59,926 nt of DNA, taken from Dethiosulfovibrio faecalis. GTDB lineage: Bacteria; Synergistota; Synergistia; Synergistales; Dethiosulfovibrionaceae. Positions 24,169-33,613 of the stretch are shown here, piece by piece; position 1 is the stretch's first letter, and every line of letters starts with the position of its first letter. A model generated the notes under the pieces. It saw nothing but the letters and a program-made list of their open reading frames with translations. It was not told where the DNA came from and searched no databases. The DNA is taken from the NCBI RefSeq assembly GCF_021568795.1, contig NZ_JAKGUE010000018.1, positions 1-59,926 on the forward strand, written 5' to 3'. A program made the position numbers and the translations under genes.

Positions 24169-24700
24169 CCGTCTTATTATTGAAAGGCGAAGCGTCAGAA
24201 AATACAGCCCCGAACCAGTTCCCGAGGAAATCCTCGAGGCCTGTCTGGACGCGGCCCGAATGGCCCCCAGCGCCTGCAACTCCCAGCCCTGGTTTTTTCA
24301 CGTATGTCGATCGGAGAAGGCTAAAAACGCGGTTGCGGACGCCATGAACTCGGGAATATACGGCAGGGGTTTGAACCGTTTCGTCCAGGAGGCCCCGGTC
24401 ATAGTGGCGGTGGAGACCCTGAAACGGGAGAAGGCCGCCCCGTGGCTCGCCGGGATGGTCCGAAACGTGAGGTACGAGACCATGGACGTAGCCATAGCGG
24501 TGGACCACCTGACCCTCAAGGCGACGGAGCTGGGACTCGGCACCTGCTGGATAGGCTGGTTCAACGAAAAGGCGGTCAAATCGGCCCTCGGACTTCCGAA
24601 AACCTCGCGGCTCGACGTCATGTTGACGGTCGGATGGCCCGACGACAGGCCGAGGCCGAAGAAGAGGAAGGACCGGGAAGATATCCGCCGCTATCTGTGA
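24161..24700 (+). CDS. Nitroreductase-family flavoprotein
   Basis: A 179-aa protein with the FMN motif RRSVRKYSPEPV near the N-terminus, ARMAPSACNSQPW, and the helix DVAIAVDHLTLKATELGLGTCWIGWF. Its size is that of compact, ferredoxin-like nitroreductase relatives. It overlaps the preceding nitroreductase by 8 bases and is followed 13 bases later by hydF, so the pair is translated within the hyd operon. The two nitroreductases differ in sequence and are not a recent duplication. Confidence 0.85.
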   Translation: MLDRLIIERRSVRKYSPEPVPEEILEACLDAARMAPSACNSQPWFFHVCRSEKAKNAVADAMNSGIYGRGLNRFVQEAPVIVAVETLKREKAAPWLAGMVRNVRYETMDVAIAVDHLTLKATELGLGTCWIGWFNEKAVKSALGLPKTSRLDVMLTVGWPDDRPRPKKRKDREDIRRYL

Positions 24701-24713
24701 GAGGAGGGCTCCC

Positions 24714-25937
24714 ATGCTGACCACCCCCAAGGCGGAGAGGCTGACCCTGGTGATCTACGGACTTAGAAACAGCGGCAAGTCGTCTCTGACCAACAACCTG
24801 CTTCGCACCTCGGCGTCCATAGTGTCGGACCGGCCGGGCACCACCACCGATCCTGTGGTCCACGCCATGGAGATGGGGCCTCTGGGCCCGGTTTCGGTGG
24901 TCGACACCGCCGGATTCGACGACCTCGACGACGAGCTCGGATCCATGAGGGTCGAGAGAAGCGAACGCAAACTGGAGACGGCGGACATAGTCCTGTTCGT
25001 CACCAGAGGAGACGTCCCCCCGACGGCGCAAGAAGAGGCCCTCGCAGAGAGGCTTAGACGGCGAAACCTGCCATGTCTGACGGTGCTGACCTTCGCAGAT
25101 TCGGGCATATGCGACGAAAAAAGCGTGTTTGCCCCGGGATTCAGGAAAATACTGGTGGACAACCGTTCCGGTCACGGAATAGAGGATCTGGACATGGCTC
25201 TGCAACGTTTCTCCGACAAAATTGAGAGAGAAATAACTCCGTTGGAGGGACTAGTCCAGGCGGGAGAGATGATTCTGCTGGTCACGCCTATAGATGCTTC
25301 GGCCCCGAAGGCCAGGATGATACTGCCTCAGGTTGAGACTATAAGGGACATCCTGGACAAGGATTGCGTGATGACGGTAACGACGGAGAAGAGGCTTTCC
25401 CATTGCTACGACGCCCTCAAGGAAAGACCTTCACTGGTTATAACGGACAGCCAAGCCTTCTCAGAGGTTGGGGCTGCATTACCGGAAGACCAGTTGCTCA
25501 CTTCGTTCTCCATCGTCTTCGCCAGAAAGAAAGGGGACCTGGGCTTTTTTGTAGAGAGCTTGGGAAAACTAAAGGAAGTACCGCCGGGCGGAAGAATCCT
25601 GGTCCTGGAGGCCTGCAAACATCACAGGATGAACGACGACATAGGGACCGTGAAGATACCGAACCTGTTCAGAAAGAAGGTCCGCCCCGACGTATCTTTC
25701 GAGCTAAAACAGGAGATCCCCTCTTCCAATGAATTGCGCAACTACGATTTCGTCATCAACTGCGCCGGCTGCATGGTAACCAGAAGAGAAATGATGAAGA
25801 GAGTTTCGCTTCTGAAGGAAAACAAAATCCCCGGAACAAACTACGGCCTGTTTCTCGCCTGGGGGAAAGGGCTTCTACCTAGAGCCCTCGAGCCCTTCCC
25901 GGTGGAGCACGCACTTTACAGGAGCGTATCGTTTTGA
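24714..25937 (+). CDS. hydF: [FeFe] hydrogenase maturation GTPase HydF
   Basis: A 407-aa scaffold protein for H-cluster assembly. The N-terminal G domain has Walker A GLRNSGKSSL, DTAGFDD (G3) and a TVLTFAD-type G4 region. The C-terminal part holds the [4Fe-4S] ligands CKHH (301-304) and C350-AG-C353, the CxHx(n)CxxC pattern of HydF. HydF carries the diiron precursor and delivers it to apo-HydA. GAGGAGG lies just upstream of the ATG. Its TGA stop overlaps the TTG start of hydE. Confidence 0.95.
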   Translation: MLTTPKAERLTLVIYGLRNSGKSSLTNNLLRTSASIVSDRPGTTTDPVVHAMEMGPLGPVSVVDTAGFDDLDDELGSMRVERSERKLETADIVLFVTRGDVPPTAQEEALAERLRRRNLPCLTVLTFADSGICDEKSVFAPGFRKILVDNRSGHGIEDLDMALQRFSDKIEREITPLEGLVQAGEMILLVTPIDASAPKARMILPQVETIRDILDKDCVMTVTTEKRLSHCYDALKERPSLVITDSQAFSEVGAALPEDQLLTSFSIVFARKKGDLGFFVESLGKLKEVPPGGRILVLEACKHHRMNDDIGTVKIPNLFRKKVRPDVSFELKQEIPSSNELRNYDFVINCAGCMVTRREMMKRVSLLKENKIPGTNYGLFLAWGKGLLPRALEPFPVEHALYRSVSF

Positions 25938-26920
25938 ACGAACAGAACGAAATAACGCTGATCCGTCAGGCCGACGCTCTCAGGAGGAGCCGCTACGGCG
26001 ACGGAGTGTGGATTCGCGGTCTACTTGAATTCACAAACCGATGCCGCCAGAACTGCCTCTACTGCGGCCTTCGAAGGGACAACAGCCGGGTCCGTCGATA
26101 CAGTTTGGACGAAGAGGAGATATTCACCTCGGTGAACCAGGGATACCGGGCCGGGATAAGGACCTTCGTCCTTCAGGGAGGAGAGGACCCGGCATGGCCC
26201 GCCTCGAGGCTCTGCCGTACCGTGGAGGACATAAAAAGGCGGGCTCCGGAGGCGGCTGTAACGCTGAGCTGCGGCATCATGGAGAGAGAGGACTATCGAG
26301 CCCTCGCCTCCGCCGGAACGGACCGCTATCTTCTGCGGTTCGAGACCTGCGACGGCGAGCTCCACAGACTGCTCAGAGACGGGGTTTCCCTCTCGGAACG
26401 CCTAAAGGCCCTGGTCGACCTGAGGGAGGCCGGTATCGAGTTGGGCTCTGGCTTCATGGTGGGACTGCCCGGCGAGACCGAGGAGACAAGCCGGGGAAAT
26501 CTGGCCCTGTGCAGGGACCTCGACCTGGACATGGTGGGGATAGGGCCCTTCATAGCCAATCCCGAGACCCCCTTGGCCCACTGTCCGTCCGGGTCCATGG
26601 AGGAGACGGTCAGGCTGACCGCCATGCTCAGGCTGATGCTGCCCGACGCCAACATACCGGCCACCACCGCCGCCGGTTCCCTGTCTCCCGGAGGACGAGA
26701 GGCCATGCTTGCCGCCGGGGCTAACGTCCTCATGCCCAACATAACTCCGCCTCGCTATCGAGATCATTACAGGCTCTATCCGGGCAAGACTGGGTTGGAA
26801 CTGGACCATCTTCCGGAGCTTGACTCCATATCCGAGGCGTTAATAGCGGCGGGAAGACGGATGGACATGGGCAAAGGAAACTCGATATCCTGGAGAAAGA
26901 GGAGGGTAAAGCCGGTCTAG
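25934..26920 (+). CDS. hydE: [FeFe] hydrogenase maturation radical SAM protein HydE
   Basis: A 328-aa radical SAM enzyme of the HydE/BioB-like group. The cluster motif is C37-x3-C41-x2-C44 (NRCRQNCLYCGLR), followed by LQGGEDP (SAM-binding GGE) and GFMVGLPGETEE. HydE acts in synthesis of the H-cluster diiron unit from the HydG-derived Fe-CO-CN-Cys synthon. The TTG start overlaps the hydF stop as TTGA. The third maturase gene, hydG, is absent from the window. Confidence 0.93.
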   Translation: MNEQNEITLIRQADALRRSRYGDGVWIRGLLEFTNRCRQNCLYCGLRRDNSRVRRYSLDEEEIFTSVNQGYRAGIRTFVLQGGEDPAWPASRLCRTVEDIKRRAPEAAVTLSCGIMEREDYRALASAGTDRYLLRFETCDGELHRLLRDGVSLSERLKALVDLREAGIELGSGFMVGLPGETEETSRGNLALCRDLDLDMVGIGPFIANPETPLAHCPSGSMEETVRLTAMLRLMLPDANIPATTAAGSLSPGGREAMLAAGANVLMPNITPPRYRDHYRLYPGKTGLELDHLPELDSISEALIAAGRRMDMGKGNSISWRKRRVKPV

Positions 26921-26947
26921 TCCGACTCCACCCTTCTCTTCAGCGGC

Positions 26948-27751
26948 TTACTTCTTGCCCGGTCCGAAGGCGGGAACGACCCCTCCTCCGTAGTTTTCGA
27001 GTATGAAATCCCGTACCCTGTCGCTCTGGAGAGCCTCCACCAGAGCCTTCACGTCCTCCCTGTCGGCATCGCCGGCCCTTACCGCCACTATATTGGCGTA
27101 GGGAGAATCGGCTCCCTCCAGCAACAGGGCGTCCTCGGTGGGTTTCAGGCCAGCCTCCATGGCGTAGTTTCCGTTTATGACCGCTCCGTCCACGTCGGGA
27201 AGGACCCGGGGAAGCTGAGCCGATTCGATGGGACGAAAACGGAGATCCTTGGGATTGTCCTCAACGTCGAACTCGGTAGCCTCCAGCCCGGACGAATCGG
27301 AGAGGGAGATCAACCCCTCGGCCTGGAGCAGCAGCAGAGCGCGGCCTCCGTTGACGCTGTCGCTGGGGATCGCTATGACCGCCCCGTCGGGGAGGTCGTT
27401 TAGAGAGTCGTGCTTTCCCGAGTAGAGACCCAGGGGCTCCACGTGTATAGATCCGGCGGAGACGAGATCCAGGCGGTGATCCCTGGCGAAACCCTCCAGA
27501 TAGGGCAGATGCTGGAAGAAATTGGCGTCCAACGACCCTTCGTCCAGGGCCATGTTGGGCCTGACGTAATCGGTGAACTCAACTATTTTCAGATCGACGC
27601 CCTTTTCTGCGAGATCTCCCCTTACAAGTTCCAGAAGCTCCGAGTGCGGTAACGGAGTAGCCCCTACTACCAAGGTCCCGGCAACTGCCGGACCGGACAG
27701 GATCAGCCCGGCTATCAGGACCGAAGCCGCCAAAAACGCGATTCTCTTCAT
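26948..27751 (-). CDS. metQ: Methionine-type ABC transporter substrate-binding protein (MetQ/NlpA family)
   Basis: A 267-aa exported solute-binding protein. It has a signal peptide (residues 1-24, ending GPAVAG, no lipobox Cys, so probably released or anchored otherwise), then the NlpA/MetQ fold with VGATPLPHSELLE, DYVRPNMALDEG, NFFQHLPYLE and IAIPSDSVNGGRALLLLQ. Homologues bind D/L-methionine for the MetNI importer; metN and metI are not in this window. GAGGAGG precedes the ATG. The leader contains a SAM-I-type riboswitch, which supports methionine as ligand. Confidence 0.88.
   Translation of the reverse strand: MKRIAFLAASVLIAGLILSGPAVAGTLVVGATPLPHSELLELVRGDLAEKGVDLKIVEFTDYVRPNMALDEGSLDANFFQHLPYLEGFARDHRLDLVSAGSIHVEPLGLYSGKHDSLNDLPDGAVIAIPSDSVNGGRALLLLQAEGLISLSDSSGLEATEFDVEDNPKDLRFRPIESAQLPRVLPDVDGAVINGNYAMEAGLKPTEDALLLEGADSPYANIVAVRAGDADREDVKALVEALQSDRVRDFILENYGGGVVPAFGPGKK
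27584..27596. other. No feature (reading landmark within metQ)
   Basis: Nothing separate is annotated here; the region is interior to the MetQ-like gene. Confidence 0.1.
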
Positions 27752-27780
27752 GGTGAAAACGCCTCCTCAAGGATATTTTA

Positions 27781-27925
27781 CGGTCCTTTAAAAGGCCTTC
27801 CCGATGGGAAGGCCTTTTAAAGGACCGTCGCTCCTCATCGATGTCAGCAGGACCACCTTGCCGTAAAGCAGGTTGGTGCGGGATCTGCGAGCTGACTCTC
27901 TCCCCCGACTCTGGATAAACAGCTT
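27781..27925 (-). ncRNA. SAM-I-type riboswitch lacking P4, with terminator
   Basis: Read on the minus strand. P1 is TTTATC with GATGAG. P2a is CGGG/CCCG and P2b GAG/CTC, separated by a kink-turn (GGA opposite GCAGAT). The P2 loop GTCAGC pairs with GCTGAC after P3, a 6-bp pseudoknot. P3 is ACC-AA-CCT opposite AGG-T-GGT, reproducing the AA/U internal loop and the CAACC/GGUG elements of the SAM site. The P4 hairpin of classical SAM-I is absent. Downstream is a 22-bp perfect hairpin (27781-27827) containing AAGGCCTTCCC-ATC-GGGAAGGCCTTTT, a terminator. An OFF switch for methionine uptake is predicted. Confidence 0.85.
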
Positions 27926-28013
27926 ATTTCGTTGTTGGATGAGACGATACCACGGTTAGCATTATACGACAAGGGGAAAATAAAAGACCCAAAATTCGAA
28001 ATATTCATCACCC

Positions 28014-29990
28014 CTAGAGGCGATGACGGTCTATAAGGGCCTCCTGTCGCCCCGCCAGGTCGACGAGGATTCGGTTCTCCCGGCCGAGCCCCGCTACTCC
28101 GTCCAGGAGGGACGTCACCGAATCCTCCAGCTCTGCCGCCCTCAGAGCCGCCTTGGCGGCCATCTCGGAGAGACTGGACAGCATGGCGGAGACCTCGCCG
28201 TTGTGTCTCGTCTGGTTCTCCGACCGTTCCAGCACTCCGGCGGCCTTCTCGCTTACGTCCACCGCCTCCGCCTCTATGGCCTCCAACGCCAGATAGAGGT
28301 TCTCCGACCTGCTCTGGTTCGCCTTAACCGCCTCGTCGCCCTCGGAGGCTATCCCTCCCAACTCCGTGACGTCGGAGACGACCGAGTCGGAAAGAGCCCT
28401 TATCCTGGCCACAGCGGCTCGACTCTCCTCGGAGAGATCTCTGACCTCGCGGGCGACCACGGCGAAACCTCTGCCGGACTCTCCGGCCCGGGCCGCCTCT
28501 ATGGCCGCGTTCAGGGCCAGCAGGTTGATCTGCTCCGCTATGTTCCCTATGGTGGTGACGAAGGACTCTATGCCGGAGGCTCCCTCTCTCAGCCTCTCCG
28601 CCACGGACGACACGGAGGTGAAATCCTCGGCCAGGGAGGCCATGCCTCCGCCGTTTTGGCGGGCCAGCTCCGTGGCCTTTCGAACCTCTCCCAGAGTCCT
28701 GTCCGAACTTCTCTTTGCCTCCTCCACCAAAGACGCCACGTGGTGGGCTCCCTCGGTCACGGAGGCAGCCCCCTCCTCGGCGGCCTTGACCGCCTCGATG
28801 CTCTCGTTCATGGCCTCGGTCAATATCGAGCTGGCCTCCTGCAACCCGGCGGAGACGTTCTCTATTCTGCCCGCCACCTGCCCTAGTCCGGAAGAGCTGG
28901 ACAGGATGCTGCCGTTTCCGTCCCTCAGTGTCTGGAGTACCGTCCTCTGAAAGTCCACCAGGCCGTCCATGGCCATTCCGACCCGGGCCAGCTCGTCCCA
29001 TCCCGCCATGGCGCAGCGGACGGTGAGATCCCCTCCTATGGCCGCCTCGGCCACGGAAGTGAGCCTGGCGATGCGGTTCATAAAACTCCGGCAGAACAGC
29101 CACATGACCAGAGACACCAGGACGAACGCTATGGCCACCAGAGCCGTCTGACCTCTCTCGATTCTCCTGAGAGGGGCCAGCAGAGACGCCTCGTCCGAGG
29201 CCAGGGAGAGAAAGAGTCCCTTGGGAAGAAGGAAGGAGAGCACTCTGTAGCGGCTGTCTGCGATGTCCACGGTCCTGACCGGGACCTCGTCCAAACTTCC
29301 CTCCTCGATCGCGTCGAATACCGCCGCCATAGACTCCCTTTCGCCGTCGTCAAGGTTGTCCGCCAAGACCCCTCCGTCCGGCGCCGTCAGTATAACCGCC
29401 CCATCGGAGGAGAGAGAATCTATCTCCGAGACGAAGGAGGACACGGGAATATCCGCTCCCATCACCCCCAGCAGCCGCCCCTCCTGGTACAGGGAGTAGA
29501 CCGGCAGAGAGAGCGTCATGACAGGCTCCTCCGATCTGGGGGAGATCCAGGGGGACGAGAGCACCATGGCTCCCTCTTCCTCGGCTCTCCTATACCACCC
29601 CTCCGCCCTGGGATCGTAATCGTCCTCCTCGGGAAACCACATGTTTCCGTCCATAAAACGACCGTTGGGAAGAGCCAGGTAGATGTCGGAAAGCCCCATG
29701 GAAAGAGAGGTCTCAGTCAGGTTTCTCATGTAGTTCCCGGCGGTTCCCGGAAGAAGCCCCAGGTCCTCTATCATGAAGGACAGGTTTCTGCTCCCGGTGG
29801 TCAGGACGTTCTCCATGGACCTCAGCCAGTTGGCCACCGCCGCGGCGGAGCTCCTGCTCTCCCTGTTCTGCCCTCCGTCCAGAAGGTCCGATACGGTCGC
29901 CCTGGCTCCTCTTGAGGAGAGCAGAGACAGACCGGCCATGGCGACGCATATGGCTATCACCAGAAAGACCAGCTTTTTTCTCAGGGACAT
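28014..29990 (-). CDS. Methyl-accepting chemotaxis protein (Cache sensor)
   Basis: A 658-aa chemoreceptor with a first TM helix at about 7-27 ([19 protein letters not shown]), an extracellular Cache domain (sensor motif [37 protein letters not shown]), a second TM (about 280-300), HAMP, and a signalling domain with [15 protein letters not shown] and [12 protein letters not shown]. Cache receptors with the DPR-x-WY-x2-A motif usually sense amino acids or related small molecules. It begins 10 bases after the EAL-CBS-GGDEF gene stop, so chemotaxis and c-di-GMP functions are cotranscribed. Confidence 0.9.
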   Translation of the reverse strand: MSLRKKLVFLVIAICVAMAGLSLLSSRGARATVSDLLDGGQNRESRSSAAAVANWLRSMENVLTTGSRNLSFMIEDLGLLPGTAGNYMRNLTETSLSMGLSDIYLALPNGRFMDGNMWFPEEDDYDPRAEGWYRRAEEEGAMVLSSPWISPRSEEPVMTLSLPVYSLYQEGRLLGVMGADIPVSSFVSEIDSLSSDGAVILTAPDGGVLADNLDDGERESMAAVFDAIEEGSLDEVPVRTVDIADSRYRVLSFLLPKGLFLSLASDEASLLAPLRRIERGQTALVAIAFVLVSLVMWLFCRSFMNRIARLTSVAEAAIGGDLTVRCAMAGWDELARVGMAMDGLVDFQRTVLQTLRDGNGSILSSSSGLGQVAGRIENVSAGLQEASSILTEAMNESIEAVKAAEEGAASVTEGAHHVASLVEEAKRSSDRTLGEVRKATELARQNGGGMASLAEDFTSVSSVAERLREGASGIESFVTTIGNIAEQINLLALNAAIEAARAGESGRGFAVVAREVRDLSEESRAAVARIRALSDSVVSDVTELGGIASEGDEAVKANQSRSENLYLALEAIEAEAVDVSEKAAGVLERSENQTRHNGEVSAMLSSLSEMAAKAALRAAELEDSVTSLLDGVAGLGRENRILVDLAGRQEALIDRHRL

Positions 29991-30000
29991 ATCGGAAAAC

Positions 30001-31812
30001 CTACCCTTCGGAGGTGCTATAGGATCGCCTCTCCTGAACCCAGGCGCTCCTGCCCAGCTCGGAGGTGCGTCGTTTGGCCATATGCTTCAGAGATGCGGCT
30101 ATCTCGGCGATCCTCGCCGGATGGAGGGAGTCACCCAGTCTGCCGCTGTCCAACACAGCCAGACTGAGGGTTACCAGAGAAACTCGACAGACCTCCCCCT
30201 TTCTGTCGGTGGATCTGTATCCTCCGGCTCGAACGTCCTCGTCCTTGAAGTGAACGAGTTTGCGGCGGTCGAACTCCCTGCATATGGCGTCGAGATAGTC
30301 CTCCGGCAAGGGGCCGGAGATAACCGCGACGAAATCGTCGCCTCCCACGTGGCCCACCATGGCCCGGCATCCCAGCTCCATGAGCCCCTCCTGAAGGACC
30401 GACGCCGTGAGCTTTATCAGCTCGTCCCCCTCGACGAATCCGTAGGTATCGTTGTACTCCTTGAAGCGGTCCAGGTCGGCGTATATCAGAGAGAAGGCCC
30501 CTCCTCCCTGCTGGGCGCAGGATATCCAGCGCTGTATGTCCTGGTTTCCGGGGAGGCCGCTCAGGGGATTGCAGGTCAGGGCCTGACGGATCTCTATCTC
30601 GGCGGAACGGGCTATCACCTGCTTCATGGTGACCGTCCCTAGATAGCCGCCTCTGGCGTCCACCACTGCCACGGGATCGTAGATATCCTCGGGACACCTC
30701 TCCATGGCCAGCCGGGACAGAAGACGGACCGAACAACTGTGGCTCACCGACAGAAAGTTCCTCTTCGCCGCCTCCTCTATAGGTCGGTTCTGGAAGAGAT
30801 GGAAACCGTAGGCCCCGCCCATCTTGGCGGCGAAGTCGTTTCTAGTTATCAGTCCCACCGGCTTCGCCCCGTCAAGAACCACCACGTGGTCGAACTCGGC
30901 GGTGTTCTTCATCAGATACCAAAGTTCCTTGCAGGAACACTCGTTTTTCTGCATCGCCTTGGCCCTGGTGGTGAGAGAGAGCAAGCCGTCCAGGTTCTCG
31001 CCCTCCCTCTGCTGTAGGTCCTTCCATATGGACTGCACCCTCTCCCTGAAGTCGTCGGCCAGCTCCGCCGGCCCCTCGGAGGGCACGGCGAACAGGAATC
31101 CCTGGACGAACCTTATGCCCAGCCTCATGAGGGTCTCCAATTCCTCCCAGGTCTCGACCCCCTCGGCGACTATTCTAGACTCCACCTGGGACGCCAGGCC
31201 TATGAGAGAGCGGACTATATGCTGTTTTCTAGGCTCCTCGTGGATATCCCGGACCAGCCCCATGTCCAGCTTTATGTAGTCCGGTATGCAGGAGGCCAAC
31301 ATGAGAAGCCCCGAGTGCCCCGATCCCATGTCGTCTATGGCTATCCGGAATCCTTGCTCCTTCATCTCCTCCACCCGACGGGAGAGCTTGCCGTAATCCG
31401 AGACCTCCGCCCTCTCGGTCAGCTCGATCACCACCCTGGACGCCCTTATACCGCAACGCTCCACCACGAAGCCGTTGAAGCTCTCTGGAAAACGGTCGTC
31501 CAGAAACACGGTAGGGGTCACGTTGATGAAAAATCTCTTGTCCTCCGAGTCTATTACGGAGGACATACGGTCCATCGCCCTGTCACGACACATCTGCTCC
31601 AGCTCCCAGAGCTTCCCGAACCGGTCGGCGGCGTCGAAAAGCTCCGTCGGTGAATCCATCGGGGGAACTCCCCTGGAAAGGGCCTCGTAGCCCCATATCT
31701 TGGCACCGAAAAGATCCACCACAGGCTGAAACACCGTCTTCACCCCGTTTCGACAGAGAACTTCCTCCAAAGCGCGGGACGGAAATATCTCCAATATAGT
31801 CGCTCCCGACAC
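30001..31812 (-). CDS. EAL-CBS-GGDEF protein (c-di-GMP phosphodiesterase / cyclase hybrid)
   Basis: A 603-aa cytoplasmic protein. The EAL domain (about 1-240) retains YEALSRG, NVTP, ELTERAE, IDDMGSG, IKLDMGL, EGVET and QGFLF, so phosphodiesterase activity is expected. A CBS pair follows (about 260-400, including [16 protein letters not shown] and [12 protein letters not shown]), then a GGDEF domain whose signature is GGDDF, one conservative change from GGDEF. The domain order resembles YkuI-like and GGDEF/EAL regulators with CBS nucleotide sensors. GTG at 31812 is preferred: GGAGGTGG lies 5 bases upstream, whereas ATG 31827 contains that site. It precedes the chemoreceptor by 10 bases. Confidence 0.87.
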   Translation of the reverse strand: MSGATILEIFPSRALEEVLCRNGVKTVFQPVVDLFGAKIWGYEALSRGVPPMDSPTELFDAADRFGKLWELEQMCRDRAMDRMSSVIDSEDKRFFINVTPTVFLDDRFPESFNGFVVERCGIRASRVVIELTERAEVSDYGKLSRRVEEMKEQGFRIAIDDMGSGHSGLLMLASCIPDYIKLDMGLVRDIHEEPRKQHIVRSLIGLASQVESRIVAEGVETWEELETLMRLGIRFVQGFLFAVPSEGPAELADDFRERVQSIWKDLQQREGENLDGLLSLTTRAKAMQKNECSCKELWYLMKNTAEFDHVVVLDGAKPVGLITRNDFAAKMGGAYGFHLFQNRPIEEAAKRNFLSVSHSCSVRLLSRLAMERCPEDIYDPVAVVDARGGYLGTVTMKQVIARSAEIEIRQALTCNPLSGLPGNQDIQRWISCAQQGGGAFSLIYADLDRFKEYNDTYGFVEGDELIKLTASVLQEGLMELGCRAMVGHVGGDDFVAVISGPLPEDYLDAICREFDRRKLVHFKDEDVRAGGYRSTDRKGEVCRVSLVTLSLAVLDSGRLGDSLHPARIAEIAASLKHMAKRRTSELGRSAWVQERRSYSTSEG

Positions 31813-31881
31813 CGATACCACCTCCATTCAGAGGGTACAGGACCAGGATGTCGGGGATGTAACGACAAGATGACGATAAAG

Positions 31882-31913
31882 TAAAAGGGAGACGGCTTTT
31901 CAGCCGTCTCCCT
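31882..31913 (-). terminator. Intrinsic terminator of the DHH phosphoesterase transcript
   Basis: On the minus strand, AGGGAGACGGCT-GAAA-AGCCGTCTCCCT (31913-31886), a perfect 12-bp stem, runs directly into TTTTA. It separates the DHH gene from the EAL gene. Confidence 0.88.
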
Positions 31914-31936
31914 AAACGAAATATTTACGAATCTTT

Positions 31937-32866
31937 TTAAGTGGAACTGCCGTCGTTGATCTCCTCGAGAATCTCCTCCAGTACCCTGTGGCGATCCTCG
32001 TAGGGAATCTGACAGGTGCCCACCCTGAAGTGACCTCCCCCTCCGAAACGGAGCATGAGCTTTCCCACGTCCACCGAGGAGGTCCTGTTCAAGATGGAGT
32101 GTCCCACCGATATCACGCAGAACTCGGCGTTCTTGCCGTCGAAGAGCCAGACGGAGATGTTCTGATCGGGGTAAAGGGCGTACTCTATATGACGATTGCC
32201 GACGTAGGCCTCGTCGTTGCCGACGAAATCTATGACTATGGCGTCTCCCTCGGCTCTGCTCTTTTTGGTGAGCATCTCCCTGAAAAGGGATTGATGTCTC
32301 CTGTAGCGGACGACCCTCTCTTCGACGTCCTCCAGGGCCAGTATCTCGTCTATGTCGTGGTTTCTCAGATATTCGACCAGGTCGTCCATGAGCTGGTAGT
32401 TCGATATTCTGTAGTCTCTGAAACGGCCCAGGCCGGTCCTGGGATCCATGACGAAGGACAGAAGGACCCACCCTTCCGGATTCAGTATCTCCTCCCTGGA
32501 GAAGTCCGCAGAATCCGCCTTGTCCGCCACGTCCACCAGATAGCTAAGTCTTGCGAGCGGCCCCTCCGCTCCACCGTAATAGTCGAAGATGACCCTGGCG
32601 CAGCTCTTGGCACCCGGATCGCAGGCCCCCTCCCAGTGGTGGCGGAACATCTCCTCCCTCTCCACCTCGGAAGCGTGATGGTCGAACCACAGACCGCATC
32701 CCGGAAGATAGGGGACGTTGGCCAGAACGTCGTTCTCGTCGGCCTCCACCAGTCCGTCCTGTATGTCCTTGGGATGGACGAACTTCCTCTCGTCCATAAC
32801 CCCCATCTCCTTCAAAAGCACGGCACACATCAGGCCGTCGAAGTCGCTTCTGGTCAGAAGTCTCAT
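31937..32866 (-). CDS. DHH-family phosphoesterase (exopolyphosphatase-like)
   Basis: A 309-aa protein. Near the N-terminus RSDFDGLMCAVLL is the DHH-family D-x-D-G motif and LWFDHHASE is the DHH signature; the tail LRFGGGGHFRVGT is the DHHA1-type GGGH motif. These enzymes use two Mn2+ to split phosphodiesters such as pApA, c-di-AMP products, short RNA, or polyphosphate; which applies is unclear. ATG 32866 is chosen with AAAGGAG upstream. It overlaps by sharing the same strand end-to-end with the HdeD-like gene (stop at 32868, start at 32866 minus), so they are coupled. Confidence 0.82.
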   Translation of the reverse strand: MRLLTRSDFDGLMCAVLLKEMGVMDERKFVHPKDIQDGLVEADENDVLANVPYLPGCGLWFDHHASEVEREEMFRHHWEGACDPGAKSCARVIFDYYGGAEGPLARLSYLVDVADKADSADFSREEILNPEGWVLLSFVMDPRTGLGRFRDYRISNYQLMDDLVEYLRNHDIDEILALEDVEERVVRYRRHQSLFREMLTKKSRAEGDAIVIDFVGNDEAYVGNRHIEYALYPDQNISVWLFDGKNAEFCVISVGHSILNRTSSVDVGKLMLRFGGGGHFRVGTCQIPYEDRHRVLEEILEEINDGSST

Positions 32867-32867
32867 T

Positions 32868-33422
32868 CTACGATGGCTCCTTTCCAAGTCTCACCCCGAG
32901 GGCGAACAAAGTCGCCCCGGTGAAGAGCAGGTTTATGCCCACCAGAAGCCCGACTCCCCAGGCAGCGGCGAAAAGGTTATGCCAGATCAACCCCGCCAGT
33001 AAGAGCGAAAGGATACCGCTGACCAAGAGCCAGCCCCATCCTACGAGCCCTCTGAGCTTAAGGGCGGTGAAGACCTTGAAGACTCCCTCGAGGACAAAGT
33101 AGACGCTCAGGATCATGGTCAGGGTAACCACGCCGCTCAGGGGCTTGGCCAAAAGTATTATCCCCGTCATAGCGGCCAACAGAGCCCACAGGAAAGCCCC
33201 TGCTCCGCTACGGCCCTGCCGTCTCTCCCTGTATCCGCTGACGGCCTGGACGACACCGGCGGAGACCATGAGCCATCCCACCAACGTCTCCACCGCCAGC
33301 GAAGCCATGAAGGGCATGGACACAGCCAGAGCCCCCAACAAAAAGAGACAGACTCCCACGAGCATAACCCTGCCCTTTCGGGCCTTTATACTCTCGCTAT
33401 CCATACCGGCCAAAGTAATCAT
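32868..33422 (-). CDS. HdeD-family (DUF308) membrane protein
   Basis: A 184-aa protein with six predicted helices in three repeated pairs, the DUF308/HdeD layout (MLVGVCLFLLGALAVSMPF, VSAGVVQAVSGYRERRQG, then ALLAAMTGIILLAKPLSG). HdeD has been linked to acid resistance in enterobacteria; function elsewhere is unknown. GGAGG seven bases upstream supports ATG 33422 over the TTG at 33428. It is the promoter-proximal gene of the pair with the DHH phosphoesterase. Confidence 0.8.
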   Translation of the reverse strand: MITLAGMDSESIKARKGRVMLVGVCLFLLGALAVSMPFMASLAVETLVGWLMVSAGVVQAVSGYRERRQGRSGAGAFLWALLAAMTGIILLAKPLSGVVTLTMILSVYFVLEGVFKVFTALKLRGLVGWGWLLVSGILSLLLAGLIWHNLFAAAWGVGLLVGINLLFTGATLFALGVRLGKEPS

Positions 33423-33540
33423 GTTCAATCCTCCATATCAAAAATCAAAAGCTCACGAAAGCCGTTTTAGAAAACCTCGTTTATCCTTAACGAAAGTATA
33501 TCATCGAGAGGGTAAGATAGAAAATCACAATCGTTCCTAA

Positions 33541-33594
33541 TAGGGCATCTCTAAAAACGTCACTCCTCGGACGTGAGTTTTTACAGATGCCCTA
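33541..33594. repeat. 54-bp hairpin repeat, short copy of the 1481-1736 element
   Basis: TAGGGCATCTCTAAAAAC...GTTTTTACAGATGCCCTA, arms of about 24 bases around CCTCGG. The left 28 bases (GGGCATCTC through CCTCGG) are identical to those of the long element. It appears to be an internally deleted family member. Confidence 0.85.
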
Positions 33595-33613
33595 CATTTT
33601 TTCCGTTAGCCAC

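Noticed and set aside
27584-27596. A separate feature inside metQ
   Set aside because: Nothing distinguishes these bases from the surrounding coding sequence; the low-confidence placeholder entry in the feature list should be ignored.
27829-27925. Possible T-box (AAGGTGGTCC resembles the T-box sequence)
   Set aside because: The leader is too short for stem I, there is no ACCGCG, and the segment is fully explained as P3 and the pseudoknot of a SAM-I-type aptamer.
33541-33594. Intrinsic terminator for the HdeD-like or peptide gene
   Set aside because: The hairpin lacks a T tract in the needed orientation, lies upstream of both genes' promoters, and is better explained as a copy of the dispersed repeat.
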